Source: Hanleya hanleyi (lineage: Eukaryota; Mollusca; Polyplacophora; Lepidopleurida; Hanleyidae). From it: a DNA stretch of 64,000 nt. The notes under the pieces are model-generated. The model saw only the letters and a list, made by a program, of their open reading frames with translations. It did not search any database and was not told the origin of the DNA. This document shows positions 54,238 to 64,000 of the stretch, in pieces. The DNA lies in contig JAVTVY010019045.1 of the NCBI GenBank assembly GCA_036873755.1, positions 1 to 64,000 of the forward strand. Direction: 5' to 3'. Both the position numbers and the translations under genes were made by a program. Position 1 is the first letter of the stretch. Every line of letters starts with the position of its first letter.

Positions 54238-54445
54238 GGGTGAGTGAGTAGGATTTAACATAGTTTTTGAACTTTTTCAGTCATATCATGATGGTGCCTA
54301 CATGTACATGTGCCAGAACACAAGAGTGTCCACAATCACTATTATCCTGAACACTGATCAGCCCAGCCAGTACAGTACCCGGTCACCCATCCAAGTATTG
54401 ACCGAGCTCAACTTTACTGAACTTCGCTGATCCGACGAGAACCAT
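54238..54445 (-). mobile_element. SINE-like repeat with 5S rRNA-derived head
   Basis: Read on the minus strand, 54443-54371 begins GGTTCTCGTCGGATCAGCGA and contains AATACTTGGATGGGTGACC, matching the 5S rRNA core and its internal control region (canonical GTTCTCGTCCGATC..., TACTTGGATGGGTGACC). The body then runs into the GATTTAACRTCGCTTT module and ends in the CACTCAC-type tail. 5S-headed SINEs are established in animals (SINE3 and some DeuSINEs). Confidence 0.75.
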
Positions 54446-55431
54446 AGAAATACATGTATTGGGTATAAAACTTGTACACATCAGACAAAATGTACAATAT
54501 GTAATTCAAGGCATTTGAAATAATATTGAAATCAATCAATCTTGCAATGCTAAGAAGAAATTATGGCCTATCAAATATCATTAAGCTACATGAAAACAAA
54601 CATGTGATAATAAATGTAACATGCAGGAAAGCAGATGGGTGATAATATTCACATATATAAAGCCCCAACCAGGATAGCATTATTCCCAGATATCTCTTTA
54701 ATATATGCTATCAACATGAGGATCAGATGTTGAAGCAATTTCTATGTACATGTACATATTAAGGATGTAGACTGTACTATCTGGTTGAGCTATGTACATG
54801 TTAAAGATGCAGATTATACTATCTAGTTGGGTTATGTTCATGTTAAGGATGTGGACTGTCATCTGGTTGAGCAGCCTCATTGACAAGTGATACACCACTG
54901 CCTGTATGAAGATCAATCTGCTGTTTATAAGATATTCCTTTCACAGTTACATGTACATGTACACTGTCAGATCTATATGTACATCATCTGTACACTATAA
55001 GCATATTATTTTATATAGCCTATACTGGTAGATACTTCATATTGTAGTGTTATACAGTAATGAGTCATGCATATAATATACAGGTGTGTATTTAAGAAAT
55101 AATGTTTTCATAGGCGTGCTAAATGGTTATTTTATGCATGGTTAGTGTGGGAAAGTTCATATTTTAGAGCCCACGCCCTAAAATTTATAAACTTTCCAAG
55201 CACTATTTGAGAAACTATGGATCTGATGGAACCTCTTTGGAATTCAGTGGAAGGTGGTGCATACAAATTATTATTTGACTTTTGATTGGAGAAAACTGGA
55301 GAATACTAGAAAAAGTAGAATCTTTGTTCTGAGAACGGTTCAACCCCAACATCTCGCCTTGTGCGGTCATCCGCCGAAGGTGCAGCAATATTGAAAGCAT
55401 GCATGTAGAGCAAACAATAAGGTCTGGAATA

Positions 55432-56441
55432 CAGTGATGTAAGTGGACTTTTGTCAAAAAACCTGAAAATACTATCCTAGGTAGCACTTTAGGCCGGGGT
55501 CCAGGGGCCGCCTAGGCCCCTGGAAGCTCTGGGGTCCTAGATGGCTGGAGATGCATTCGAGCCAATTTTTGGCAACTAAAATAAGAAAATATGATTGGCA
55601 AGCCACTACGTTTTTTGTGTTGTTTTTCAAGCAAAACCTGTTTCATAATACACCCTCATTCTGATTCTGAAATAAGCAAACTTATTTTGAAAACTAATTT
55701 CTGTAAATTTATTCAGAGACTCCTGTATGGAATGATGGAACATTTGGATCACACATTGACAGTTTATTTTTGCGTCTTGACAGATCTTATGCTTTGCCGA
55801 TTTTGCGTGAGCTTGTAAAGATTTTTTTCCTGAGCTGCCATAACGTACTCTATCATTACAAATGGTACATTCAGCCAAACCTGGCAAATTGAGTTTCCTT
55901 GTGTAGTCTGAAAGGTGATCCCCGTGACAGTCTTTGTCCTCCAGCCATGACCAACGAAACTTATTTTTGATACTCTTATCCACCTCATTGACGTCTATGT
56001 CGGCACTGCGATGTAACACGCTCATGATTTTCACTTCAATTTTCACTCCGGCAAAAAAGGCGCAATTTTCACTTCAGACTGCCACGCAATATCCCATAAT
56101 AGTTTCGGCTGCTAGCGATTTGAGCGCCAGTACTACAGGGGAGACAACTCTAGTTGTCTCCCGAGTTGTCTCCCGTCTCACGTGGCGGACAAATCATTAT
56201 AAAAATGGCGACTACGTCGGTTCTTCGCTAGAGACGATCGGGATCCAATTTTGAGGATCAAAAATGGTAACAATACATGCTTTATCAAGATCAGGTAAAA
56301 AATGCGTTTTTGAACGCTCAAATATCGATTTAGTCGACATCAAGTATCACTTTCCTGGTAAAACCGGACGAGAATCTAAATTTCTATAAAAACGGATTTT
56401 TTTCCAAGTTTCAACAAAAAACCGGAAGACTTACATCACTG
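55432..56441 (-). mobile_element. hAT-like deletion derivative with 6-bp target duplication
   Basis: CAGTGATGTAAGT at 55432 and inverse ACTTACATCACTG ending 56441; GGAATA duplicated at 55426-55431 and 56442-56447. Copy 1 of the surrounding repeat has a single GGAATA followed by GTGATGTGGTACA, proving insertion. Carries a 139-codon minus frame with a zinc-finger N-terminus. 1,010 bp. Confidence 0.92.
55627..56046 (-). pseudogene. Truncated transposase N-terminus with BED/C2H2-like zinc finger
   Basis: 139 residues starting MKIEVKIMSVLHRSADIDVN. The segment FRWSWLEDKDCHGDHLSDYT is followed by C-x2-C (CTIC) and H-x5-H (HAKSAKH), the pattern of DNA-binding fingers at the start of hAT-type transposases. 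No catalytic DDE region follows in the 1-kb element, so it is a broken remnant. Confidence 0.6.
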
Positions 56442-57616
56442 GGAATACGTGATGTGGTACAGACAATAATGTCTGGAATAGATTATCTGGTACAGACAAT
56501 AACATCAGTCCCATGTGGGATTACTGGCATATAAGTTAATCCCATGTAGGATGGAAAGGTCAGTGCCGTGGGATTACTACTGCATAGGGCAGTCCAGTGC
56601 GAGATTACTGCTGGATAGGTCAGTCCCATGTGAGATTACTGCTGGATAGGCCAGTCCTGTGTAGGATTACTGCTGGATGGACCAGTCCTGTGTGTTATTA
56701 CTGATGGATAGACCAGTCCCCTGTGGGATTACTGCTGGATAGATGAGTCTCGTATGGGATTAATGCTGGATAGGACAGTCCCGTGTGGGATTACTGCTGC
56801 ATAGACAGTCCAGTGTGTGATTACTGCTGCATACGGCAATCCTGTGTGGGATTACGGCTGGGGAGGCCAGACCCATGTGGGATTACTGCTGGATAGGCTA
56901 AACCTGTGTGGGATTACAGTGGGATAGGTCAGTCCCATGTAGGATTATGGCTGGATAGGTCAGTGCCATGTGTGATTACTGCTGCATATTGCAGTCCAGT
57001 GTCATATTACTTCTGAATAGGTCAGTCCCGTGTAAGATTACTGCTGCATAGGCCAGTCCCGTGTGGGATTACTGCTGGATAGGCCAGTCCCATGTGGGAT
57101 TACTGCTGGATAGGCCAGTCCGGTCTGAGATTACTGCTGGCTAGGTCAGTTCCGTGTGGCAATACTGCTGGATTGGCCAGTGCCATTTGGGATTACTGCT
57201 GGATAGGTCAGTCCTGTGTGGGATTACTGCTGGATAGGCCAGTCCCAAATGGGATTTCTGCTGGATAGACCAGTCCGGTCTGGGATTACTGCTGGATAGT
57301 TGAGTTCCATATGGGATTACTGCTGGATAGGTCAGTCCCGTGTGGGATTACTGCTGGGTAGGTCAGTCCCGTGTGGCATTACTGCTGGATAGGCCAGTGC
57401 CATTTGGGATTACTGCTGGATAGGTCAGTCCCGTGTGGGATTACTGCGGGAGAGCTGTGACCTAGGAAAACATGAAACATGTCCACCAAGTTTTATAATC
57501 ATCCCACGAAAGGTTCAACAAACTTTCTATGTACAGATCTACATGTAAATTTTTGCCCAACAAAAAACTTATCAATGGAAATGTACACAGTCTAAACTGC
57601 AATAATTAGGACAAAA

Positions 57617-57723
57617 ATCGACCATAGAGGTCCATGTCCCCCGCTAGCAGCACCACTTATGGTGGATTACATCCACCATAACTGGCGCTGCTGCTGCGGG
57701 GGCCATGGCCCTCTATGGTCGAT
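57617..57723. repeat. Long hairpin, about 50-bp arms, 5-nt loop
   Basis: Left arm 57617-57666 begins ATCGACCATAGAGG; right arm 57672-57723 is its inverse (CCTCTATGGTCGAT), with about four mismatches and a 2-nt bulge. It forms the 5' end of the element at 57618-59022. Confidence 0.92.
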
Positions 57724-59022
57724 TATTTTTTGGTCGATGATATCTCATATCATTGATGAAGAGTATGATTCGAATATGGAGATATCGCTGATGAGCTTAA
57801 CATAATCTAATACAGCGAATGGCACCCATATTGGATTATGCACATCCATAACATAATACCAACTGTCCTTTCACCAATGTCCATGCACTCCCCAAGTTTG
57901 AAGTAGATTGGTTGAATCGTTCTAGAGTTATTGTCCAGACAATATCTAAATGCTGAAAATCTAAGATGACTGATTACACAGGTAACTGAAAAGCAATGAC
58001 AACTGTCCTCTCACCATGTTAAATCCTACTCACTCACTCACTCACCATGTCAAGCCAAACTGTAAGTTTGAAGTCGATCAGTTGAATTATTCTAGAGTTG
58101 TTGTCCAGACAAGATGCAACTGCTTAAAATGCAACATAATCCAATATCGCTGGTAGATGGCAGCCAAATTGGATTGTGCTCGTTCATGAAACACAATCCT
58201 AACCGGGATCTTACCAAGGTCAAGGGACTCCCCAAGTTTGAAGTAGATCAGTTAAATCATACTCCAGCTATTGTCTGGACAAGATCCAACTGCTTAAAAT
58301 CCAATGAAATCCAGTATGGCTGATGGTGGCCATATTGGATTAAGCACGTCCTTGAAAAACAATCCTAATCCTCCTCTCAACAATGTCAAGGCACTCCCCA
58401 CATATGAAGTAGATTGGTTGAATCGTTCTCGAGTTATTGTCCGGACAAGATCCAACTGCTTATAATTTAATATGGCTGACGGTGGTCATATTAGATTATG
58501 CACAACGCTGAAAAACAATCCCAACCGTCCTCTCACCAATGTCAAGGCACACCCCAAGTTTGAAGTTGATCGGTTAAATCGTTCACGAGTTATTGTCCAG
58601 ACAAGAAAATCTAAGATCCAACTGCTTATAATCCAAAATGGCTGACGGTGGCCATATTGGATAATGCACATTGCTGAAAAACGATCCCAACCGTCCTTTC
58701 GCTAATGTCAAGGCACACCCCAAGTTTGAAGTTGATTGGTTAAATCGTTCACGAGTTATTGTCCGGACAAGAAAATCTAAGATCCAACTGCTTATAATCC
58801 AATATGGCTGACGGCAGCCATATTGGATTATGTACATTGCTGAAAAACAATCCCAACCGTCCTCTCGCCAATGTCAAGGCACACCCCAAGTTTGAAGTTG
58901 ATCGGTTAAATCGTTCACGAGTTATTGTCCGGACAAGAAAATCTTACGGAATTACGGAACTAGGGAATTACGGACACTGGTGTTTCTAATTCCCCCCACT
59001 ACTAAGTAGCGGGGGACAAAAA
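57618..59022 (+). mobile_element. Family-9 tandem-repeat element (GTCCCCCGCTA)
   Basis: GTCCCCCGCTA at 57636-57646 is inverted as TAGCGGGGGAC at 59007-59017 in the hairpin CCCCCACTACTAAGTAGCGG + GGG, followed by AAAAA. Seven or so units of roughly 170 bp ('CCAAGTTTGAAGTTGATCGG', 'TTAAATCGTTCACGAGTTAT', 'GGTGGCCATATTGGATTATG'). Inserted in family-7 copy 2 between GGACAAAAA and TTCATATTT; copy 1 reads GGACAAAAATTCATATTT intact. Confidence 0.88.
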
Positions 59023-59587
59023 TTCATATTTAATGTCATATTTCTTAAAGTTAAATAGCACTTGCACATCCTCGAATCACATTGAACTTGGGTAACAAGT
59101 GTCAAACTCATCCAATGAAAGCTGACAGCTTCAGAAAACTGTGTATACATACATGTACATTATTATTGGCAGATTACTTAGACAAAACCCTCAAAATTTG
59201 AACAAAAATTAATATTTCATCTACTAAATAGCTAGTACATCCTCTAATCATAAGAAACATGTGTACCAAGTTTCATTATAATCATTCAATGACAGCTGAC
59301 AACTGCAGCTAACTGTGGTGTACAGATGTACATGTGCACTTCAGCTAAACGCAAAACTCTATCATAGGGATTTTAACATTGGAGCACCCCAGGGGTAGTA
59401 CCCCCAGGCATACCCCCCCCCCATATTTTTTATATTTCTTTTATATTTTTTCTAATTTTTCTAGATTTTTTTGAACTTGCTAAACCAAAAACCTTATCAT
59501 TTCCAGACCGGGGACGGGGACACCGACGACGACATCCTCTTTCCCCCCTCACAATATCTCCCCTTTACTTCGTAAGGCGAGATAATA

Positions 59588-60150
59588 ATAAAAGGACAAA
59601 TCAAACTTAAAATACATGTAGATTTATTGTAAAGAGGACAACATTTTTTCCTGGGTTTTCCATACAAGGTCTGACTACTACATAGAGAACTGTTCAGGCT
59701 CACTTATGTTGATAAGGAGATCTATGGGTGGTTACCTGGTGATTTATAGTGTTGTCATCAAAGGTATTCCTCTAATTGTAATCATTACAGGATAGGCCAG
59801 GTAAGAATAGGAAACAATAGCAATTGGATTGTGGTAAAGGAGTAACAAATAGCCCTGAGGGATAAACAAATAGTTTCACAAATTATCTGTACAGCTGGTT
59901 GTTATAACCTTAAATGTAACTTCTGTATATATCACATGAACATTCTACATGTACAAGAGATACTAATCCACCAGTGATTGATCTATTCAAGTTGATTATA
60001 TGTTAGGCCATCCATAATATTTCTGTTTCCAGTACCCTACCAGTACCTACATGTATATTAAGGCAATTAAAGGATATATATAATATCGAGTCTCTCAATA
60101 GAGTGTTTGTCAAATCTATGAGAGCTGTTGATCAATTTCCTGGAATTTGG
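59588..60150. other. Segment with nothing recognised
   Basis: AT-rich, no element ends or exon found. It lies upstream of the known KIF21 exons and could be promoter-distal or first-intron sequence. Confidence 0.4.
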
Positions 60151-60157
60151 TTTGTTT

Positions 60158-60465
60158 GAGTGATGCCAGATTGATCACTCGCGTGTTTGAGTGATGCCAG
60201 ATTGATCACTCGCGTGTTTGAGTGATGCCAGATTGATCACTCGCGTGTTTGAGTGATGCCAGATTGATCACTCGCGTGTTTGAGTGATGCCAGATTGATC
60301 ACTCGCGTGTTTGAGTGATGCCAGATTGATCACTCGCGTGTTTGAGTGATGCCAGCTTGATCACTCGCGTGTTTGAGTGATGCCAGATTGATCACTCGCG
60401 TGTTTTGAATGATGCCAGATTGATCACTCGCGTGTTTGAGTGATGCCAGATTGATCACTCGCTCC
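60158..60465. repeat. 31-bp minisatellite, 10 copies, unit is itself an inverted repeat
   Basis: Unit GAGTGATGCCAGATTGATCA + CTCGCGTGTTT; starts at 60158, 60189, 60220, 60251, 60282, 60313, 60344, 60375, 60407, 60438. GAGTGAT and ATCACTC within each unit are inverted. Only about three substitutions or indels across the array, so it is recent. Confidence 0.96.
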
Positions 60466-60479
60466 AATATCACACTCCA

Positions 60480-61565
60480 TTGCATTGACATTATCGAGGA
60501 GAGTAGTACATGTAGTCAATAGCTCTCTGGGGAAAAATCAGGAGAGTGATAGAGAGCCAAATTAATGGAGAGTCAGAGCGATTGCTCTCCTTAACAATGA
60601 GAGATTGCATCGAGAGTGCAAATTGTATGTAAAAGTACAAAAACAAGCCGTACTATTTTCTACAGTTCCTATATGATTGCTGGAGACAGTGTGGGTGTAG
60701 TTTGGAGCCAGATTACCAAGTTAATACCCTCAAATAGATTGACTGGCGAGCTCAGGTAAATGATTACAAATTCAATTTGTCAGATGCTGCAGTGAGAGAA
60801 GATGAAAGGAGACTGTAAAGCAGAGAGAATACTGATGATGAATGTGAGAATAACCCAGTCTGACTCACTCTGCCAGCTAGCTCTATGTTAGCAAGGATCT
60901 CACACACTGCTGTCACTATCTACAACCCTGTGACAATATCCCCCAGTACAGGTCTGTGAATGTCACCACCACGACAACATGGGCTTTCTTCATTACAGCC
61001 AAAACAAGACAATTCTCAAAAAGATATTCTAAAGGACAGAAGAATTGACAACATCCCAACAACAGAGCTGAGAAAAGTGAACATTGAGAATACTTGATTT
61101 ACATAGTATACTCCGGCTGGCAGCAATAATGACACTGAATACAGATCACATGTACATGAAGAGGGAGATATAGAAACTAAGCATAGTTCTAACTTGTAGA
61201 AACTACCCTTGGTATACACAATTATACGTATGTATCGGTGTACATGGTGTAATAACACAGAAATCCAGGACATATATTCAATTTGATGTACTGTAAGTGA
61301 ACATCTAGAACTTGTCATGATTATTAGGCCACGCACACTGCCCCCTAACGGCTGTCTAGAAGGGCTATCCCAAAACAATCCAATCAGACTCTCACGTCAT
61401 CAGTTAGTGGATCGCACGGGTGTACTGCATAGTTTCAAACAAAAAATTAGATTAAATATCACAAATCGCAACATTTATTCCTCATATTATGTACTAAAAG
61501 ATATATTTTGTATGGATTTGCCAATTATATTAGTTGGCCGTATTCAAACTAGCCAGATTAATAGT
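60480..61565. other. Segment with short GAGAGC/CTCTCC inverted motifs
   Basis: 60510-60610 has repeated AGCTCTCT, GAGAGCC and GCTCTCC motifs resembling subterminal arrays of the CAGGG elements, but no clear ends. Plus frame 61317-61601 has no recognised domain. Confidence 0.4.
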
Positions 61566-61569
61566 TTAA

Positions 61570-62058
61570 AGGTGAACTGCAAAGCTTTTAATTTTATCTA
61601 AAATGTTGCTTATATACATCTTGTCTTATGTGACATAAGTTTTATACATTTTTGGGGAAAATATATTTTGCAAAATTGTACTATTAACAATATTTACGTT
61701 ATCCTGTTATAAATCCATCTTGAAAACTTGCATCGCTTGTCTCTCTTGGTTTGTACAATGTTATGACGTTATAGCGGTCTCCTTCATTCAAGTTTTATTT
61801 AAATGTGACATCATGCTACGTCGGATGAATGAGCGAGGACCACTATAATGTCATGACGCTCCAAAAACAACGAGAGGCAAGCGATGACGTTTTTAGATGT
61901 TCTGGCTCTCGTTTTCTCGTGGTATAAGTTTTGACTTCTCATATACCCAAAATAAAACAATAACCCACAGAACTATTAACACACATATTTTTAACAACTA
62001 TAAAAGTTCTTGTTTTATAACATTTTAACACAACATTGGAAAGCTTTTCAGTTGACCT
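61570..62058. mobile_element. Kolobok-like non-autonomous element, TTAA duplication
   Basis: Inverted ends AGGTGAACTGCAAAGCTTT / AAAGCTTTTCAGTTGACCT (two mismatches in 19), each flanked by TTAA (61566-61569, 62059-62062). Internal inverted TGACGTTATAGCGGTC-type motif. 489 bp, non-coding. TTAA targets occur in piggyBac and Kolobok; the AGG start and the neighbouring THAP-bearing element favour Kolobok (inference). Confidence 0.8.
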
Positions 62059-62372
62059 TTAAGCAAATATATTTGTTGTCGGAAATGGGACTCCAGCTCC
62101 CTCGCATGTCTATGAATCGAAACCGAGGCTTCACCAGCCATGCCAGCTCATGCTTTCTCCTGCAAAATCTGAATTTGACAGCTGTCAAACAGCATGGTTC
62201 TTTTGAACGGTGCGATAATTTCCTCAGTGAAAAGCCAGTTCTACCTGTCATACACAACTTTTCAGTTAGCTGAAGAAACACCGGTGCGGACTGTCATAGA
62301 CCGTTTGTTGGATACGGCAAAACAGCAGGACCCACGTGAGCTTCACATCGACGAGGTGGTTGTCCAAGTTAA

Positions 62373-63079
62373 AGGGAATGTAAACTCTGCGGTAAAACAC
62401 CGCGGGAATTATACAAGAGTCCCGATAGATTAAAAAAATCGTGACAAATATTTTTTCTCGTTTTTCCCCAATGAATGAGACAGACGCAAACATAGAAAAT
62501 ACCGTGATTTGGAATTTCTTGGGGGCGCCGCCATGTTTATTTTGGGCAGGATTTTTATCCAATGGGAAAGCCTGAAATTCAGTTGTGCCGATAATCTCCT
62601 ACGTCATCGGACATTCTCTGCGTCGAGATAACATGGCCGCATATGGTCGTTTTCATGCACTCCTCCGTTCCCCGACTAACAGAGGCAATGTTTTAGATAA
62701 GCTTTGATGTAGAATACGGCCTGATTCTAGCAGATATTCTACGATGCCGGGCTGCTCTGCATTTGGCTGTCACAATGTGCCAGGTAATCCCGACATGTCG
62801 CACTATCATCCTCGTTCATGTTTGTAAGCTACGGTCTCGAATACTGCACCTCTGCCAATTGACGCGTTTTTACCTCCAGAGGCAGAAGAAAAGTTCTAGT
62901 GTCCGCTAACGTCATGATTCTTCAAACATGGAGGCCTCTATGTTGTTCCAGTGTAACAAAGTTAAAACTTTTAGTACTGCTTTGAAAAAATTGTAAAAAA
63001 ATATCTGATACACGATTTGGATTCTATGAGGAAAAAGCTTCAACTGGTCATGCACGGTTCACCAGAGTTTACGTTCCCT
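62373..63079 (+). mobile_element. Kolobok-like element carrying a THAP-start exon
   Basis: AGGGAATGTAAACTCTG at 62373 and inverse CAGAGTTTACGTTCCCT ending 63079 (one mismatch), flanked by TTAA at 62369-62372 and 63080-63083. Contains a GC-richer promoter-like stretch (62520-62700) and the ATG at 62744. 707 bp. Confidence 0.8.
62744..62783 (+). pseudogene. THAP-domain first-exon remnant
   Basis: ATG at 62744 reads MPGCSAFGCHNVP and meets a GT donor (CCAG|GTAATC) at 62784. MPxCxxxGCxN is the start of THAP zinc fingers (first Cys pair of C2CH). Kolobok and P-type transposons encode THAP proteins. No following exon was found inside or just outside the element, so it is probably left from internal deletion. 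Confidence 0.5.
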
Positions 63080-63083
63080 TTAA

Positions 63084-64000
63084 AGATGGCGGCAGGGGGA
63101 CATCCTTCAGATCCTTGGCCTGGCCTGGACCTGGCAAACAACATCACTATTGTGAATTTGAACAAGGGTTATGTGTAACCCGGCAGCTCGCCGTTTTGGG
63201 TTTTGTCAATAACATGCAGCTTCGCATAAAGATCGAGCCCTTCAGGTTGCACATCACTGGCAATGACAATACATATTGTTATAAAAATTTGACTTCTTTG
63301 TCAGTGATGTTGAAGTTGGATTGAAAGATGAACTATATTATAAAACTTGAAATAAAGATTACCTCTTTTCCCAAAAGTAAGTTTATACATGTCATTATGA
63401 ATACATGTACAATTGAAATTTGGTCGGAGATGTGGGTGTGAAATGCCTGGACAAATATGGTTCGTGCAAAAGCTTTAGGTTAAATCATGATAAAATAGGA
63501 TTCGATACCAAAATTGAAGAAAATGGTGTCCTTCATTAAAGGCGACACAAAATTCCAAACCACCAGGGGCTCGGTACTGCGGGATTCCCCCCACCGGTTA
63601 TTTAATATTGTACTTCTGAAATAAAATAATGTCATTAAACTATTAGTAATTACTATAAAGGAATATACTGTAGTTCATTTGACGTGTTTGTGTACAATGT
63701 ACACTGCATCTCCTAATAGGTTAGTATCACATATAAGAGATACATGCAGCTTCGCAAAAAGATTGAGCCCTTCAGGATGGCACATCATTTGAGGTTGCAC
63801 ATCATTGGCAATGCACATCATTTAAAATAATACATTTATTAAGAAATATGATTTCTATATTTAGTGATGTTGAGGTTGGATTGAAGGGGGAACTATATTA
63901 TATAACTACCAATAAAGATTACATTTTTTTCAAAAGTAAGCTTACACATCCCATTGCATAGATCTGATGAATACATGTTCATGTACATGTATAGTTAGGA
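63084..64000. repeat. Right-end segment with dispersed-repeat copies
   Basis: 63455-63640 repeats the module at 3730-4080 ('ATGGTTCGTGCAAAAGCTTT', 'TTCTGAAATAAAATAATGTC'). 'CAGCTTCGCA[T/A]AAAGAT[C/T]GAGCCCTTCAGG' occurs at about 63219 and 63747. No exon recognised; the KIF21 start exon was specifically looked for and not seen. Confidence 0.5.

Larger units (their letters stand above)
55351..59587 (+). mobile_element. Family-7 tandem-repeat element, copy 2, with two nested insertions
   Basis: ATCTCGCCTT at 55351-55360 and AAGGCGAGAT at about 59573-59582. Same 31-bp minisatellite core (about 56515-57455, roughly 30 units) and 3' region as copy 1 at 38393-40485. Interrupted by the hAT-like element 55432-56441 and by the tandem-repeat element 57618-59022; copy 1 supplies the empty site for both. 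Confidence 0.87.

Noticed and set aside
60158..60465. CRISPR-like array
   Set aside because: Units are contiguous with no unique spacers, and the setting is eukaryotic.

Overview
The window is animal nuclear DNA, most likely from a mollusc. It has short exons with GT-AG introns, AT-rich introns, many TACATG/ACATGT runs, and dispersed repeats ending in GGAC-rich tracts and GC-rich hairpins of the kind common in bivalve and gastropod genomes. The mollusc placement is inference; no bacterial, organellar or viral gene was recognised.

The one confidently identified host gene is a kinesin-4 family motor of the KIF21 (KIF21A/B) type on the minus strand. Twenty-three consecutive coding exons run from 51667 down to 2799. 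All splice phases are compatible, giving about 3,034 nt (roughly 1,011 residues) with no gap against the family order I know: motor domain (51667 to about 36500), neck and first coiled coil, Ser/Asp/Glu-rich acidic linker, long central coiled coil, and the regulatory coiled coil in which human KIF21A carries CFEOM1 mutations. The start-codon exon was not recognised between 51668 and 64000, and the C-terminal WD40 exons lie beyond the left edge.

The remainder is intron and upstream sequence filled with mobile and tandem repeats. (1) At least seven families of tandem-repeat-bearing, probably non-autonomous elements share one architecture: a short motif near the 5' end, a tandem-repeat core, often a GGAC-rich or GAC-rich tract, then a GC-rich 3' hairpin containing the inverted copy of the 5' motif, then an A-run. 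They resemble Helentron-type HINEs or oyster 'pearl' elements, and several are nested so that the empty site can be read. (2) Cut-and-paste elements have clear terminal inverted repeats and target duplications: three CAGGG elements with 5-bp duplications, one CAGTG element with a 6-bp duplication carrying a zinc-finger transposase remnant, two Kolobok-like TTAA elements (one with a THAP-start exon), two TAA-flanked Harbinger-like elements and one TA-flanked MITE. (3) There are long near-palindromes, 5S-rRNA-headed SINE-like repeats, and minisatellites with 15-, 27-, 31-, 41- and 141-bp periods.

Layout from the left: 1-1916 family-1 repeat; 2022-2336 possible plus-strand exon pair; 2799-10924 KIF21 regulatory coiled-coil exons among nested repeats; 11502-17209 repeats; 17303-18109 coiled-coil exons; 18212-27257 transposon cluster; 25992-36646 coiled-coil and acidic-linker exons with minisatellites and foldbacks; 37412-42410 motor exons; 48009-51667 N-terminal motor exons; 51800-64000 mostly repeats and transposons.
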